From NCBI GenBank assembly GCA_964452725.1, contig CAYVMX010000001.1, positions 62,001-126,000 on the forward strand: a stretch of 64,000 nt of DNA, read 5' to 3'. This DNA is from CAYVMX01 sp964452725. GTDB taxonomy: Bacteria > Patescibacteriota > Gracilibacteria > JAHISY01. The translations under genes and the position numbers were made by a program. The number at the start of each line of letters is the position of its first letter. The first letter of the stretch is position 1. This document shows positions 37,003 to 44,700 of the stretch, piece after piece. The notes below the pieces were generated by a model. It saw only the letters and a list, made by a program, of their open reading frames with translations, was not told the origin of the DNA and ran no database searches.

Positions 37003-37338
37003 ATGACTTTTTCAAAAACTTTCAAGATACTAGCTACGGTTTCGAGTTTCACACCAGCTGTGTCTTTCGCAGCAGCGCCTGCTTTGCCACCTATTTACGC
37101 AGAGTACGCGGCCTCACTGGAGCAGCTCAGTGTGCCGATGACACTACAGACAACATCTAGCTCTCCACTGGCAGCCAATATTTTGGCTACTACTGACGTA
37201 CCCACTGTCGCTGCTGGTCTAGTCTTTTTTGTTTTTGTTACGTTTTGGCTGCTTCATGTATACGAAGTTGAGCTAAATACCAAAACACTAGCTACCAAAA
37301 GACGTGCGAATTCTCGTCGTCGAGCAAACTGCAAATAG
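37003..37338 (+). CDS. Small exported membrane protein of unknown function
   Basis: A 111-residue protein with an N-terminal signal (KILATVSSFTPAVSFAAAP, cleavage near SFA), a short Ser/Thr-rich linker, and one membrane helix near the C-terminus (AAGLVFFVFVTFWLLHVY). A basic cytoplasmic tail follows (KRRANSRRRANCK). No family is recognised. It has a consensus-spaced promoter of its own. An A/T-rich weak hairpin (CTAATA/TATTAG, near 37373) with T-rich sequence follows. Confidence 0.6.
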   Translation: MTFSKTFKILATVSSFTPAVSFAAAPALPPIYAEYAASLEQLSVPMTLQTTSSSPLAANILATTDVPTVAAGLVFFVFVTFWLLHVYEVELNTKTLATKRRANSRRRANCK

Positions 37339-37562
37339 ATTTTTTACCTAGAATCATTATCTATCTACAACCTAATATTATTATTAGTCAATTTTTATTT
37401 AACCTTAAAAAAAGCTGAAAAATTGATAATACGTCCCAAAACACTGTCCAGATTTGCAAAATTATCGTGAAGGTGTACAATCTTTTTACTCTCTATATTT
37501 ATTGTCCCAACAATAAGCGGTCGGAGAGATTTTCGCTCCCTAGTTATTTATCCACCTTCTAT

Positions 37563-38150
37563 ATGCTCAAGTCTTTTTTCGGCTCCAAGACTCGCGTAAA
37601 ACTCCTTGGACTTTTTCTACTACATCCACAAAACGAGTATTTTATCCGTGAGTTGACTCGTAAGCTCAAAGAGCAGATCAACTCTGTCCGTCGTGAGCTA
37701 AACAACCTAAAAAAGATCGGACTACTCAAGGTACGTTCCAAAAATCGCAAGAAATACTATGCGATCAATACCGACTTTGCCTTACTGGGTGAGTTCACCA
37801 ACCTTTTTGCCAAGGCCGCCAGTCCGCAAGATGAGATCGTCAAGTCTATTAGTCGTTTTGGTTCTGTCGATTTTCTCCTGCTCTCTGGTCAGTTCACAGG
37901 CAGCGAAAAAGCTGCTACAGATATGCTAGTCGTCGGTGATTTGGACAAGGATAGTCTCAAACAATATCTCGACGAAGAACTATCTGCCAGCCACAAAGTA
38001 AAATTCACTGTCATGAGTCGAGCAGATTTTCTTTATCGTCTTGATTGCAAGGATAGCTTCGTACTCGACCTGCTCGCTACCAAAGATAAACTCACACCTG
38101 TAAATAAGCTAAAGAAATATATCGACGCACGTGTAAAGAATAAGTCTTAA
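37563..38150 (+). CDS. ArsR-like winged HTH fused to nucleotidyltransferase-like domain
   Basis: A 195-residue putative regulator. Residues 1-70 form a winged helix (SKTRVKLLGLFLLHPQNEYF, IRELTRKLKEQINSVRRELN, recognition helix then KKYYAIN wing). The rest resembles a minimal nucleotidyltransferase lobe that has kept the fold (DFLLLSGQFTG, TDMLVVGDL, VKFTVMSRADFLYRL) but shows no clear GSxxxGxxxxxSD active site. I associate this fusion with CPR bacteria. I use ATG 37563; the frame continues to 37467, but the HTH starts at MLKSFFGSKTR. Target genes unknown. Confidence 0.7.
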   Translation: MLKSFFGSKTRVKLLGLFLLHPQNEYFIRELTRKLKEQINSVRRELNNLKKIGLLKVRSKNRKKYYAINTDFALLGEFTNLFAKAASPQDEIVKSISRFGSVDFLLLSGQFTGSEKAATDMLVVGDLDKDSLKQYLDEELSASHKVKFTVMSRADFLYRLDCKDSFVLDLLATKDKLTPVNKLKKYIDARVKNKS

Positions 38151-38159
38151 GTCCTTTAG

Positions 38160-38188
38160 TTGCGTGTTTTACTGAGCGCTGCTAAAAT
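38160..38188 (+). promoter_or_regulatory. rplS promoter with CTCTCGG discriminator
   Basis: TTGCGT (38160-38165), 17-nt spacer, TAAAAT (38183-38188), then CTCTCGGCTTATTTTCG. The leader ends CCTCTACAA before ATG 38224. Confidence 0.75.
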
Positions 38189-38223
38189 CTCTCGGCTTAT
38201 TTTCGTATTATCATCCTCTACAA

Positions 38224-38901
38224 ATGAATCGCCAAGCTATCCTCACTGCTGTCGCTACCGCTAGTCACAAAAAGGTCGTACCCGAGATCCGAGCAGGGCA
38301 GACTGTACGCGTGAGTCAAAAGATCAAAGAAGGCAGCAAAGAGCGTGTCCAAAACTTCGAAGGACTCGTGATCGCTACACATGGCGGTCGCGGTATCAAT
38401 GGTACTTTCACCGTACGTAAGATCGTCAGTGGTATCGGTGTAGAAAAAGTCTTTCCACTCCATGGTGCGACTATCACCAAAGTCGAAGTCAAGAAGCAAG
38501 CGAAAATTCGCCGTGCCAAGCTCTACTACACTCGCAATCTACGTGGCAAGGCTGCTCGTATGAAAGAAACTCACCTTCAAGATGTGGTCTTCGACGAAGA
38601 AGCTGCGGTCAAAGCGGAACAAGAGAAGGAGAAGGCTGTCGAGGAGGCTGCGCAAAAAGCTGAAGCTGAGGCTAAAGCCAAAGAAGAGGCAGCAGCCAAG
38701 ACTGATGAAGCTCCAGCTGAAAAAGATTCCACAGAGACTCAGGTAGAAGCTCCAGCAAAAGCAGAAGCTAAGCCGGAAGAGCCTGAAGCCAAATCTGAAG
38801 GAAAGCCTGCTGAAAAAGATTCCACAGAGACTCAGGTAGAAGCTCCAGCAAAAGAAGAGCCTGTAAAAGAAGAGGCTAAAACTGAGGAAGAGAAAAAGTA
38901 A
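38224..38901 (+). CDS. rplS: 50S ribosomal protein L19 with long repetitive acidic extension
   Basis: The first ~112 residues are L19: PEIRAGQTVRVSQKIKEG, ERVQNFEGLVIATHG, NGTFTVRKIVSGIGVEKVFPLH, AKLYYTRNLRGKAARMKE. L19 sits at the 30S-50S interface. Normal length is about 115; here another ~110 residues of Glu, Ala, Lys and Pro follow. They include two copies of a unit around EKDSTETQVEAPAK, encoded by an identical 46-nt repeat. The gene is alone, without rpsP, rimM or trmD. The start ATG 38224 has the translation-gene promoter but no Shine-Dalgarno site. Confidence 0.95.
   Translation: MNRQAILTAVATASHKKVVPEIRAGQTVRVSQKIKEGSKERVQNFEGLVIATHGGRGINGTFTVRKIVSGIGVEKVFPLHGATITKVEVKKQAKIRRAKLYYTRNLRGKAARMKETHLQDVVFDEEAAVKAEQEKEKAVEEAAQKAEAEAKAKEEAAAKTDEAPAEKDSTETQVEAPAKAEAKPEEPEAKSEGKPAEKDSTETQVEAPAKEEPVKEEAKTEEEKK
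38716..38854 (+). repeat. 46-nt perfect direct repeat inside rplS
   Basis: Copies at 38716-38761 and 38809-38854 are identical, with a period of 93 nt (31 codons), so the frame is kept. It encodes the duplicated tail unit of L19 and looks like a recent in-gene duplication. Confidence 0.9.
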
Positions 38902-38926
38902 AATTAGACATTCTTTTGAATTTGTA

Positions 38927-38951
38927 GATTCCGGATCAAGTCCGGAATGAC
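38927..38951. repeat. 25-nt palindromic repeat after rplS
   Basis: Identical in all 25 bases to 31201-31225: ATTCCGGA, loop TCAAG, TCCGGAAT. It is followed by CAGTTTTTTG, so here it could also end rplS transcription. Confidence 0.8.
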
Positions 38952-38967
38952 AGTTTTTTGAGTGTGC

Positions 38968-38976
38968 TGCTAAACT
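38968..38976 (+). promoter_or_regulatory. Extended -10 of csaB, leaderless spacing
   Basis: TGCTAAACT, then GTTGCC and ATG 38983, a 6-nt gap. Confidence 0.6.
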
Positions 38977-38982
38977 GTTGCC

Positions 38983-40044
38983 ATGCCTATTTTTCGAGCC
39001 CTCCGTCGCACAAAAGCTGCCGCCAAGGTCGTCGTGATTGGCAACTTCGGCGCGGGTAATGTCGGCGATGAGTTGATCCTTGCTGGTTTCTTGAAAAAGC
39101 TCGCCAGCAGGCTGCCACGCGCCCGAGTGACTGTACTTGGGCACGATCCTAGGGTGATTCGCCGCTGGCACGGAGTCCACGCCGAGCAGCTCTTGCCATT
39201 TGGCTGGCGTTCACTGCTTTCTGGACGATTATTTAGCACTCTGAGGGTGCTCCGTGCAGCAGATGCGGTAGTTTTCCCTGGTGGTGGACTCTTCACCGAT
39301 CGAGAAAGCGCGAAGGCTGTACCGCTCTGGGGGTTTCACATCTTGGTGGCCAAGTGGTACTGGCGACCGGTGTACCTGCTGGGGCAGTCCGTCGGACCAC
39401 TGAGTACAGACTTTGGACGCCACTGGGCGAGTCGCTTCCTCGGCAAAGCCGAGTGGATCGGAGTGCGCGATACGGCGAGTGCGACAGAGCTAAAAAAGCT
39501 GGGTATTTCACCAGCCCAGATCAAAGTCGGGGAGGATTCCGCGTTGCTTCTAGGAAAATTACGAAAATCCCAACCCTCCTTTGTTAAAAGGCGGACAAGT
39601 AGAAGGATTTTGCGAGTGCTTGTCTCTGTGCGGGATTTTCCGAGGGTACCACCGAGTTTCTTCAAAGAGTTGGCACAGGCTCTCGACGACCTTACGGAGC
39701 AGGATAAAGTGCGTATTACTTTCGCCGAGTTCGGACTGGGGGATACGCACACTTGGCAGCGGCTCTGTCTGCACGCGCAGCATGATTCACTTTGGAAAGT
39801 GCTTGAGCTACCCGAGAGTGCGATTGAAGTTGTTCAAGCTATTGAAAAATACGATCTGGTAATCGGTATGCGACTCCACTCACTCGTCACAGCTCATCTG
39901 GCAGGTGTACCGAGTATCGCGCTGTCTTACTCGCGTAAAGTCGCGGAGTTCCAAAAGCAGGTCGGACGAGGGAAGCAGGTACTAGAGGTGAGGAACTTTA
40001 AGGCTAAGAAGCTATTGACAATATTTAAAAACTCGGTAAAGTAA
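38983..40044 (+). CDS. csaB: Polysaccharide pyruvyl transferase (CsaB-like)
   Basis: A 353-residue enzyme of the pyruvyl transferase family. In other bacteria CsaB adds pyruvate from PEP to a cell-wall polymer, creating the ligand for S-layer SLH proteins. Motifs are VIGNFGAGNVGDELIL at the N-terminus, VFPGGGLFTD, LLGQSVGPL, WIGVRDTASATELKKLG, VIGMRLHSLVTAHL and ALSYSRKV. About residue 195-210 an in-frame 48-nt palindrome adds a Ser/Lys/Arg-rich segment between two conserved blocks; whether activity survives is unknown. It starts at ATG 38983. A pyruvylated wall polymer suits a cell with surface proteins like those at 58-63 kb. Confidence 0.88.
   Translation: MPIFRALRRTKAAAKVVVIGNFGAGNVGDELILAGFLKKLASRLPRARVTVLGHDPRVIRRWHGVHAEQLLPFGWRSLLSGRLFSTLRVLRAADAVVFPGGGLFTDRESAKAVPLWGFHILVAKWYWRPVYLLGQSVGPLSTDFGRHWASRFLGKAEWIGVRDTASATELKKLGISPAQIKVGEDSALLLGKLRKSQPSFVKRRTSRRILRVLVSVRDFPRVPPSFFKELAQALDDLTEQDKVRITFAEFGLGDTHTWQRLCLHAQHDSLWKVLELPESAIEVVQAIEKYDLVIGMRLHSLVTAHLAGVPSIALSYSRKVAEFQKQVGRGKQVLEVRNFKAKKLLTIFKNSVK
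39564..39611. repeat. 48-nt palindromic insert within csaB
   Basis: Outer arms AAAATCC/GGATTTT and inner arms CCTCCTTT/AAAGGCGG define an imperfect palindrome exactly 16 codons long. It reads as a charged peptide in csaB. The pattern resembles mobile palindromic elements that insert in frame in Rickettsia genes. Confidence 0.6.
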
Positions 40045-40073
40045 AATACTATTTTTGTAAACTACACAATACT

Positions 40074-40463
40074 ATGAGTATAGACAGTATCAGACCTATG
40101 CCAGATCAAATCACGCTAAGTCCAGAGCAGGAGATTCGTTTAAGGGGAATGTTTAGGGCTAGTCTAGTGATCGGAGGTAGATTTTTGATGAAGTTGGGGT
40201 TTCAAGACTGGCAGGTAAAAGAACTCCAGAAAATCACCACCGAAGACAAGGATGTTCAGATAAGCTTTCAAATACTACGAAATGAAAATAGTAGTATTTA
40301 TTTTAGTGTACGCTATCGTGGTCGATTAACTTATCAAAATAACCAAAACAGTGGTAGTTATGGCTCTAGTCTAGAGACTGAGGTTTTGATTGATGATTTT
40401 CAAAAATTGCTGCCATGTCTAGTACGCTCAGAAGTGACAGAGACACTAGACCAAGATGGCTAG
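40074..40463 (+). CDS. Hypothetical soluble protein
   Basis: A 129-residue protein without signal or membrane segments. The first half is helical (EQEIRLRGMFRASLVIGGRF), the second contains predicted strands (SIYFSVRYRGRLTYQ) and a Gly/Ser-rich loop. I do not recognise it. It starts 29 nt after csaB, but TGTAAACT lies 10 nt before the ATG, so it may have its own near-leaderless transcript. The ATG is preceded by CAATACT. Confidence 0.5.
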   Translation: MSIDSIRPMPDQITLSPEQEIRLRGMFRASLVIGGRFLMKLGFQDWQVKELQKITTEDKDVQISFQILRNENSSIYFSVRYRGRLTYQNNQNSGSYGSSLETEVLIDDFQKLLPCLVRSEVTETLDQDG

Positions 40464-40481
40464 CCTAAATTTAGTTAAAAC

Positions 40482-40490
40482 TGTTAGAAT
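40482..40490 (+). promoter_or_regulatory. Extended -10 of aspS with GCCTCGG discriminator
   Basis: TGTTAGAAT followed by GCCTCGGCTCTAAC, the same downstream sequence as rpmE. ATG 40514 is 23 nt after the -10. No -35. Confidence 0.65.
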
Positions 40491-40513
40491 GCCTCGGCTC
40501 TAACTGTTTTGCC

Positions 40514-42286
40514 ATGTACCGCACGCACACTTGCAATGAACTCACCGACCAAGAAATCACAAAATCTGTGACACTCTCTGGCTGGGTGCACCGCCGACGC
40601 GATCATGGTGATCTGATTTTCATTGATCTTCGCGATCGTTATGGTCTGACGCAGATTGTCTCCGATCCGGCGAATAATCCCGAGTTACACAAGCAGTTCG
40701 AAAAAGTGCGTCCAGAATGGGTACTCAAGGTCACAGGCAAGGTTCGCCAGCGTCCAGAGGGGCAAGCAAACTCCAAAATGGCAACGGGCAAGGTCGAAGT
40801 GCTCGCCGATGAGCTGACCGTGCTGAGCGAGTCGGAGACTCCACCATTTGAGATCGACCAAGAGAAGGGCGAAAACGAGGAGATCCGCATGCAGTACCGC
40901 TACCTCGATCTCCGTCGCGAGCGGATGCAAAAAAATATTCTGCTCCGGCACCGAGTTCTCCAGGCGACGCGGAAGTTCTTTTACGAGCGGGATTTCGTCG
41001 AGATTGAGACGCCGATCCTGATCAAAGGCACACCCGAGGGTGCGCGGGAGTACCTCGTGCCATCTAGGGTTCACTTAGGGAATTTTTACGTCCTGCCGCA
41101 GAGTCCTCAGCAGCTAAAACAGCTCTCGATGGTCGCCGGCTTCGACAAGTACATGCAGATCGCGCGTTGCTTCCGCGACGAAGACCAGCGTGGTGATCGT
41201 CAGCCCGAGTTTACCCAGATGGATCTGGAAATGAGCTTCGCGACAGCCGAGGAGGTGATGACGCTCAACGAAGAGGCTTTGAAAAGCATCACCAAAGAGA
41301 CTCGACCCGATGTGAAGCTCCAAGATGGGCAGTTCCCGCGCTTCACCTACGCCGAAGCAATGAATCGCTACGGCTCAGACAAGCCAGACCTACGCTACGA
41401 GCTAGAGTTCATCGATGTCACGGAGGAGGTAGCAGGCTGTGGCTTCGGCGTCTTCGCGGGTGTGGTGGAGAGTGGCGGCGTGGTCAAAGTTTTGAAAGTT
41501 CCGGGTGGAGCAGAGTTCAGCCGCAAAGATATCGATGAGCTGACGGAAGCGGCGAAGATCTACGGTGCGAAAGGTCTAGCGTGGATCAAGGCTGCTGAGG
41601 GTAAATATGAAGGCGTACCAGTCGATAAGCTCGGAGAGGCGCTAACGCTTAAGATCGCTGAGAAAGTAGATGCCAAAGGTGGCGATATCCTCCTCTTCGC
41701 TGCGGATCAGTGGCGGACAGCCTGTACTGCACTCGGCGCGGTACGTATCGAGTGTGCGAATAAGCTCAAAATGCTAGAGGGTAAAGAGAATGTCTTTGCG
41801 TTTGCGTGGATTACGGATTTCCCGATGTTTGAGGTAGAGCAGGAGAGTGGTGAGCTGACAGCGATGCATCACCCTTTCACCAGACCCAAGGACGCTGCCG
41901 ATCTCAAAGAGCCACTCACAGCACTAGCAGAGGCGTATGACGTGATCTGCAATGGCTATGAGATCGGGGGTGGCTCTGTGCGTATTCATGAGCACGACCT
42001 CCAAAAGCAGATCTTCCAGACACTTCAGATCAGTGATGAGGACGCCGAGCGACGGTTTGGACATATCTTGCGAGCTTTTCGCTATGGTGTGCCGCCGCAT
42101 GCTGGGATCGCGTGGGGGCTAGATCGACTGGTTATGCTGCTGGCAGGCGAGCCAAATATCCGTGAAGTAATCGCGTACCCGAAGACAAACCGTGCGGAGG
42201 ACTTGATGCTCGGTGCGCCGAGTGAAGTACCGACCAAATCGTTGGAGGAGCTCGGGATCAAGCTAGTGGCGAAGAAAGAGAGTTAG
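40514..42286 (+). CDS. aspS: Aspartyl-tRNA synthetase
   Basis: A 590-residue class II synthetase of the bacterial type, with the N-terminal OB anticodon domain (VTLSGWVHRRRDHGDLIFIDLRDR). The catalytic core has FLQIETPxL-like VEIETPILIKGTPEGAREYLVPSR, FRDEDQRGDRQPEFTQMDLEMSF and GLDRLVMLL. A GAD insertion domain lies between motifs 2 and 3. Whether it also charges tRNA-Asn cannot be told from sequence alone. The promoter matches those of tuf and the ribosomal proteins. It ends 2 nt from the convergent diguanylate cyclase gene. Confidence 0.96.
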   Translation: MYRTHTCNELTDQEITKSVTLSGWVHRRRDHGDLIFIDLRDRYGLTQIVSDPANNPELHKQFEKVRPEWVLKVTGKVRQRPEGQANSKMATGKVEVLADELTVLSESETPPFEIDQEKGENEEIRMQYRYLDLRRERMQKNILLRHRVLQATRKFFYERDFVEIETPILIKGTPEGAREYLVPSRVHLGNFYVLPQSPQQLKQLSMVAGFDKYMQIARCFRDEDQRGDRQPEFTQMDLEMSFATAEEVMTLNEEALKSITKETRPDVKLQDGQFPRFTYAEAMNRYGSDKPDLRYELEFIDVTEEVAGCGFGVFAGVVESGGVVKVLKVPGGAEFSRKDIDELTEAAKIYGAKGLAWIKAAEGKYEGVPVDKLGEALTLKIAEKVDAKGGDILLFAADQWRTACTALGAVRIECANKLKMLEGKENVFAFAWITDFPMFEVEQESGELTAMHHPFTRPKDAADLKEPLTALAEAYDVICNGYEIGGGSVRIHEHDLQKQIFQTLQISDEDAERRFGHILRAFRYGVPPHAGIAWGLDRLVMLLAGEPNIREVIAYPKTNRAEDLMLGAPSEVPTKSLEELGIKLVAKKES

Positions 42287-42288
42287 TC

Positions 42289-43071
42289 TTACTTTTTGTC
42301 AAGATCATAAACTTCGACTCGGTTGCGTCCGCTGTTCTTTGCTCGCATTAGAGCTTTGTCAGCCAGGTCCCAGAGACTTATTGTTAACTCTTTGGGTTTT
42401 GTTTTGGCGAGTGTTTTCCAGTTGGATACTTGTCTGAGTTTGGCTACACCGACACTGATAGTTTTTTTTAATTCAATGTCCTGACTGCTCTGACATTTTA
42501 TTTTGATAGTTGTCTCTGCTACAGTCCTTCGAATTTTTTCTGCGATTTTAGTGGCAGCTTCTATATCGGTATTCGGTAGTAGGATCGCGAATTCTTCGCC
42601 ACCATAACGAAAAGCAAAATCAGATTCACGAAGACAGTCTTTGATTGTTTGAGCGAGTGTCTTTAGCGCTATGTCACCAGCGCTATGACCATGTTCATCA
42701 TTTACTTTTTTGAAGTGGTCAAAGTCAATTGCCAACATAGAAGTCTTTTTTTCTTCTCGTATTTCGAGACTGAGGATTTTTGGTACTTCTGACAAGAAAG
42801 CACCTTTGGACCGTAATTCAGTCAGGGGATCTTTCAAGCGCATTTTTTTGGCTTCTATTTTGAGAAGTGTTTCATCAGAAAAAGCATTGGCGAGTTCTTG
42901 TTCCATCGCAGGTGTCAAGCTGGCACCTAGTATTTCACGGAGTTTGTTGCGAAAGGTGTTCTCTGATTCTGCCAACTCTAAGGCAGAGTCGTAATAGGAA
43001 CTGTCAGTATCTCTGAGCGCGTCTACGCGCTGACGTTGATCATTATCGATTTGTTTATTTTGTGTTCGCAT
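42289..43071 (-). CDS. Diguanylate cyclase (GGDEF domain)
   Basis: A 260-residue cytoplasmic protein. A helical N-terminal part (about 1-78, no membrane segment) precedes a full GGDEF domain that should make c-di-GMP from two GTP. DPLTELRSK (81) and FDHFKKVNDEHGHSAGD (118-133) are in place, with GGEEF at 157-161. RESD (148-151), exactly five residues before GGEEF, is an intact inhibitory I-site. No EAL, HD-GYP or PilZ gene is in the window. It has one of the strongest promoters here (TTGCTA, 17 nt, TGGTATAAT). Confidence 0.92.
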   Translation of the reverse strand: MRTQNKQIDNDQRQRVDALRDTDSSYYDSALELAESENTFRNKLREILGASLTPAMEQELANAFSDETLLKIEAKKMRLKDPLTELRSKGAFLSEVPKILSLEIREEKKTSMLAIDFDHFKKVNDEHGHSAGDIALKTLAQTIKDCLRESDFAFRYGGEEFAILLPNTDIEAATKIAEKIRRTVAETTIKIKCQSSQDIELKKTISVGVAKLRQVSNWKTLAKTKPKELTISLWDLADKALMRAKNSGRNRVEVYDLDKK

Positions 43072-43093
43072 TTATTTTTTGAATATTCTCTTT

Positions 43094-43122
43094 ATTATAC
43101 CATTATTTACATTAAATAGCAA
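43094..43122 (-). promoter_or_regulatory. Strong promoter of the diguanylate cyclase
   Basis: TTGCTA (43122-43117), 17-nt spacer, TATAAT (43099-43094) preceded by TGG: a consensus extended -10. It overlaps the upstream region of divergent trpA. Confidence 0.8.
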
Positions 43123-43125
43123 ATC

Positions 43126-43134
43126 TGTTAGAAT
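43126..43134 (+). promoter_or_regulatory. Extended -10 of trpA, leaderless spacing
   Basis: TGTTAGAAT, then GAATTT and GTG 43141, a 6-nt gap. Confidence 0.65.
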
Positions 43135-43140
43135 GAATTT

Positions 43141-43866
43141 GTGAAACTCATGACTCATGTCGTTGTCGGTTATCCTACGCTCCGCGAAACAGGGCGAATT
43201 GTCAGTGCGCTGGCGGAGGCTGGTTCAGATTTTATTGAGCTTCAGATACCATTTTCTGATCCAGTCGCTGATGGTCCGACGATCGCAGCAGCGAATGATG
43301 TAGCACTTAAAAATGGTATTACAGCTCAACAGGTACTCGTTTTTGTGCAAAAAGTAATAAAAAAACATCCGCAGGTACGATTTTATCTGATGAGTTATCT
43401 CAATCCGATACTTAAGTCAGGTGGTACGAAGTTTTTTGAAGCAGCAGCAAAAGTGGGTGTAAGAGGTTTTATCATTCCCGATCTGCCTATCGAAGAGCTA
43501 CCTGAAATCCATACGTCTGCTCGTAAGCTGAAGTTAGATCTGGTCTCAGTGCTCGCACCAAACACAACTGATCTACGGATCAAAAAGATTGTTAAACGGG
43601 CAACGGGCTTTATCTACTGTACTGCTCGGCTCGGTGTGACAGGCAAACAGACTGCTTTTGCCATGGATTTAAAGCACTTTCTCAGTCGTGTGCGAAAGTT
43701 TACCCAGTTACCTCTGGCAGTGGGCTTCGGTGTCAAAGAAAAGTCCGACGTACAGGCAATTCAAAAAGCTGGTGGACAGATCGCTGTCTTGGGTTCGGCA
43801 TTGATCGACACTTATAGCAAGGGTGGTGTCAAGATGGTCGGTGAGCTGGTTGCGAGCTTGAGATAA
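43141..43866 (+). CDS. trpA: Tryptophan synthase alpha subunit
   Basis: A 241-residue TIM barrel cleaving indole-3-glycerol phosphate to indole, which passes to TrpB. Catalytic E33 (DFIELQIPFSDP) and D44 (VADGPTIAAAN) keep the 11-residue spacing of the Salmonella E49/D60 pair. GFIIPDLPIEE and the phosphate loop AVGFGVKEKSDV are present. No other trp gene is adjacent; normally trpB precedes trpA. The GTG start is fixed by a -10 six nt upstream, so this gene is transcribed alone. Confidence 0.93.
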   Translation: MKLMTHVVVGYPTLRETGRIVSALAEAGSDFIELQIPFSDPVADGPTIAAANDVALKNGITAQQVLVFVQKVIKKHPQVRFYLMSYLNPILKSGGTKFFEAAAKVGVRGFIIPDLPIEELPEIHTSARKLKLDLVSVLAPNTTDLRIKKIVKRATGFIYCTARLGVTGKQTAFAMDLKHFLSRVRKFTQLPLAVGFGVKEKSDVQAIQKAGGQIAVLGSALIDTYSKGGVKMVGELVASLR

Positions 43867-43912
43867 CTCAAAAAACACCAGAGTAGCTACTATCAAGGTA
43901 GATAAGCTCTTT

Positions 43913-44617
43913 TTATTTGACGAAGCTACTTTCATTTGGAATGGTGCGAATCCCCGACAAAGGAAAGAACGTAAACCATGCTACGCCTTCGATATCTGCG
44001 CGATCGACGAAGCGGTCAGCAGGATCGGCACAAGTACCGAGGAAACAAGTACGACCATCACGGCTAGCGAGGCGATTGTCGCCGATGAGGAGGTACTGTC
44101 CGGCTGGTACAGTCAGTTCAAATTGTTGGGATTTTTCATAGTCGGGGCAGGTGCGTGCAATACTCGCGAGGCAGGTGTTGCCTTGATTTTTTGCTCCGAG
44201 GTAGCTGTCATCTAGTTTGATAAATTCTCCACTTGTAGAGTCCTGAACCCAGATTGCACCATCGGTAATCCTGATCGTGTCTCCTGGTGTACCGAGGATT
44301 CGCTTGATGAGGTAAGTGTCTGGATTGGTGGTAGGGCGAAAGACGACGACATCACCTCGTGCGTAGTCGCTCCAACCAGTGACTGTATTGTATGGCAGCT
44401 TGTTTACGATGATGTACTCACCATCGTGGACATTTGGCTCCATGCTGCTTTGCTGGACTTGAAATGGTGCTATGACGAAAGGTCGAATGATGAGAAAAAC
44501 TAGTAAAAAGATAATCACTACGTCGACGACAAAGTCGAGAGCTGTGGCTTGCCACTCTGAGAGATTGCTTGAGAGGTAGTGGTTTGTTTTCGGGTTGTCT
44601 TTGCCAAAAATTCGCAT
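43913..44617 (-). CDS. lepB: Signal peptidase I
   Basis: A 234-residue membrane protease removing Sec signal peptides. One N-terminal membrane helix (DVVIIFLLVFLIIRPF) precedes the catalytic Ser58 (QSSMEPNVHDGEYIIVNK) and Lys105 (TYLIKRILGTPGD). Box E is GDNRLASRDGR. A Cys pair in the middle loop (NTCLASIARTCPDY) may form a disulfide outside the cell. TGCTAGACT lies 9 nt before the ATG, indicating a leaderless transcript. Confidence 0.95.
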   Translation of the reverse strand: MRIFGKDNPKTNHYLSSNLSEWQATALDFVVDVVIIFLLVFLIIRPFVIAPFQVQQSSMEPNVHDGEYIIVNKLPYNTVTGWSDYARGDVVVFRPTTNPDTYLIKRILGTPGDTIRITDGAIWVQDSTSGEFIKLDDSYLGAKNQGNTCLASIARTCPDYEKSQQFELTVPAGQYLLIGDNRLASRDGRTCFLGTCADPADRFVDRADIEGVAWFTFFPLSGIRTIPNESSFVK

Positions 44618-44626
44618 ACGGCAGAC

Positions 44627-44635
44627 AGTCTAGCA
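44627..44635 (-). promoter_or_regulatory. Extended -10 of lepB, leaderless spacing
   Basis: TGCTAGACT (44635-44627), then nine bases and ATG 44617. Confidence 0.65.
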
Positions 44636-44667
44636 CAAATCGCAAAACACGAATTGTAGAGTGGGGC

Positions 44668-44700
44668 ACTTTATACTTTAGACTTTATACTTTAGACTTT
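44668..44700. repeat. 14-nt tandem repeat carrying -10-like sequences
   Basis: ACTTTATACTTTAG repeats twice (44668-44681, 44682-44695) plus a partial copy. Each unit contains TATACT and, at the junctions, TAGACT. The last TAGACT (44693-44698) is 7 nt from GTG 44706. Confidence 0.8.

Noticed and set aside
37339..37562. Structured RNA or tRNA in the 224-nt space before the HTH regulator
   Set aside because: It is A/T-rich with only weak hairpins (near 37373); I see promoter-like sequence but no RNA gene.
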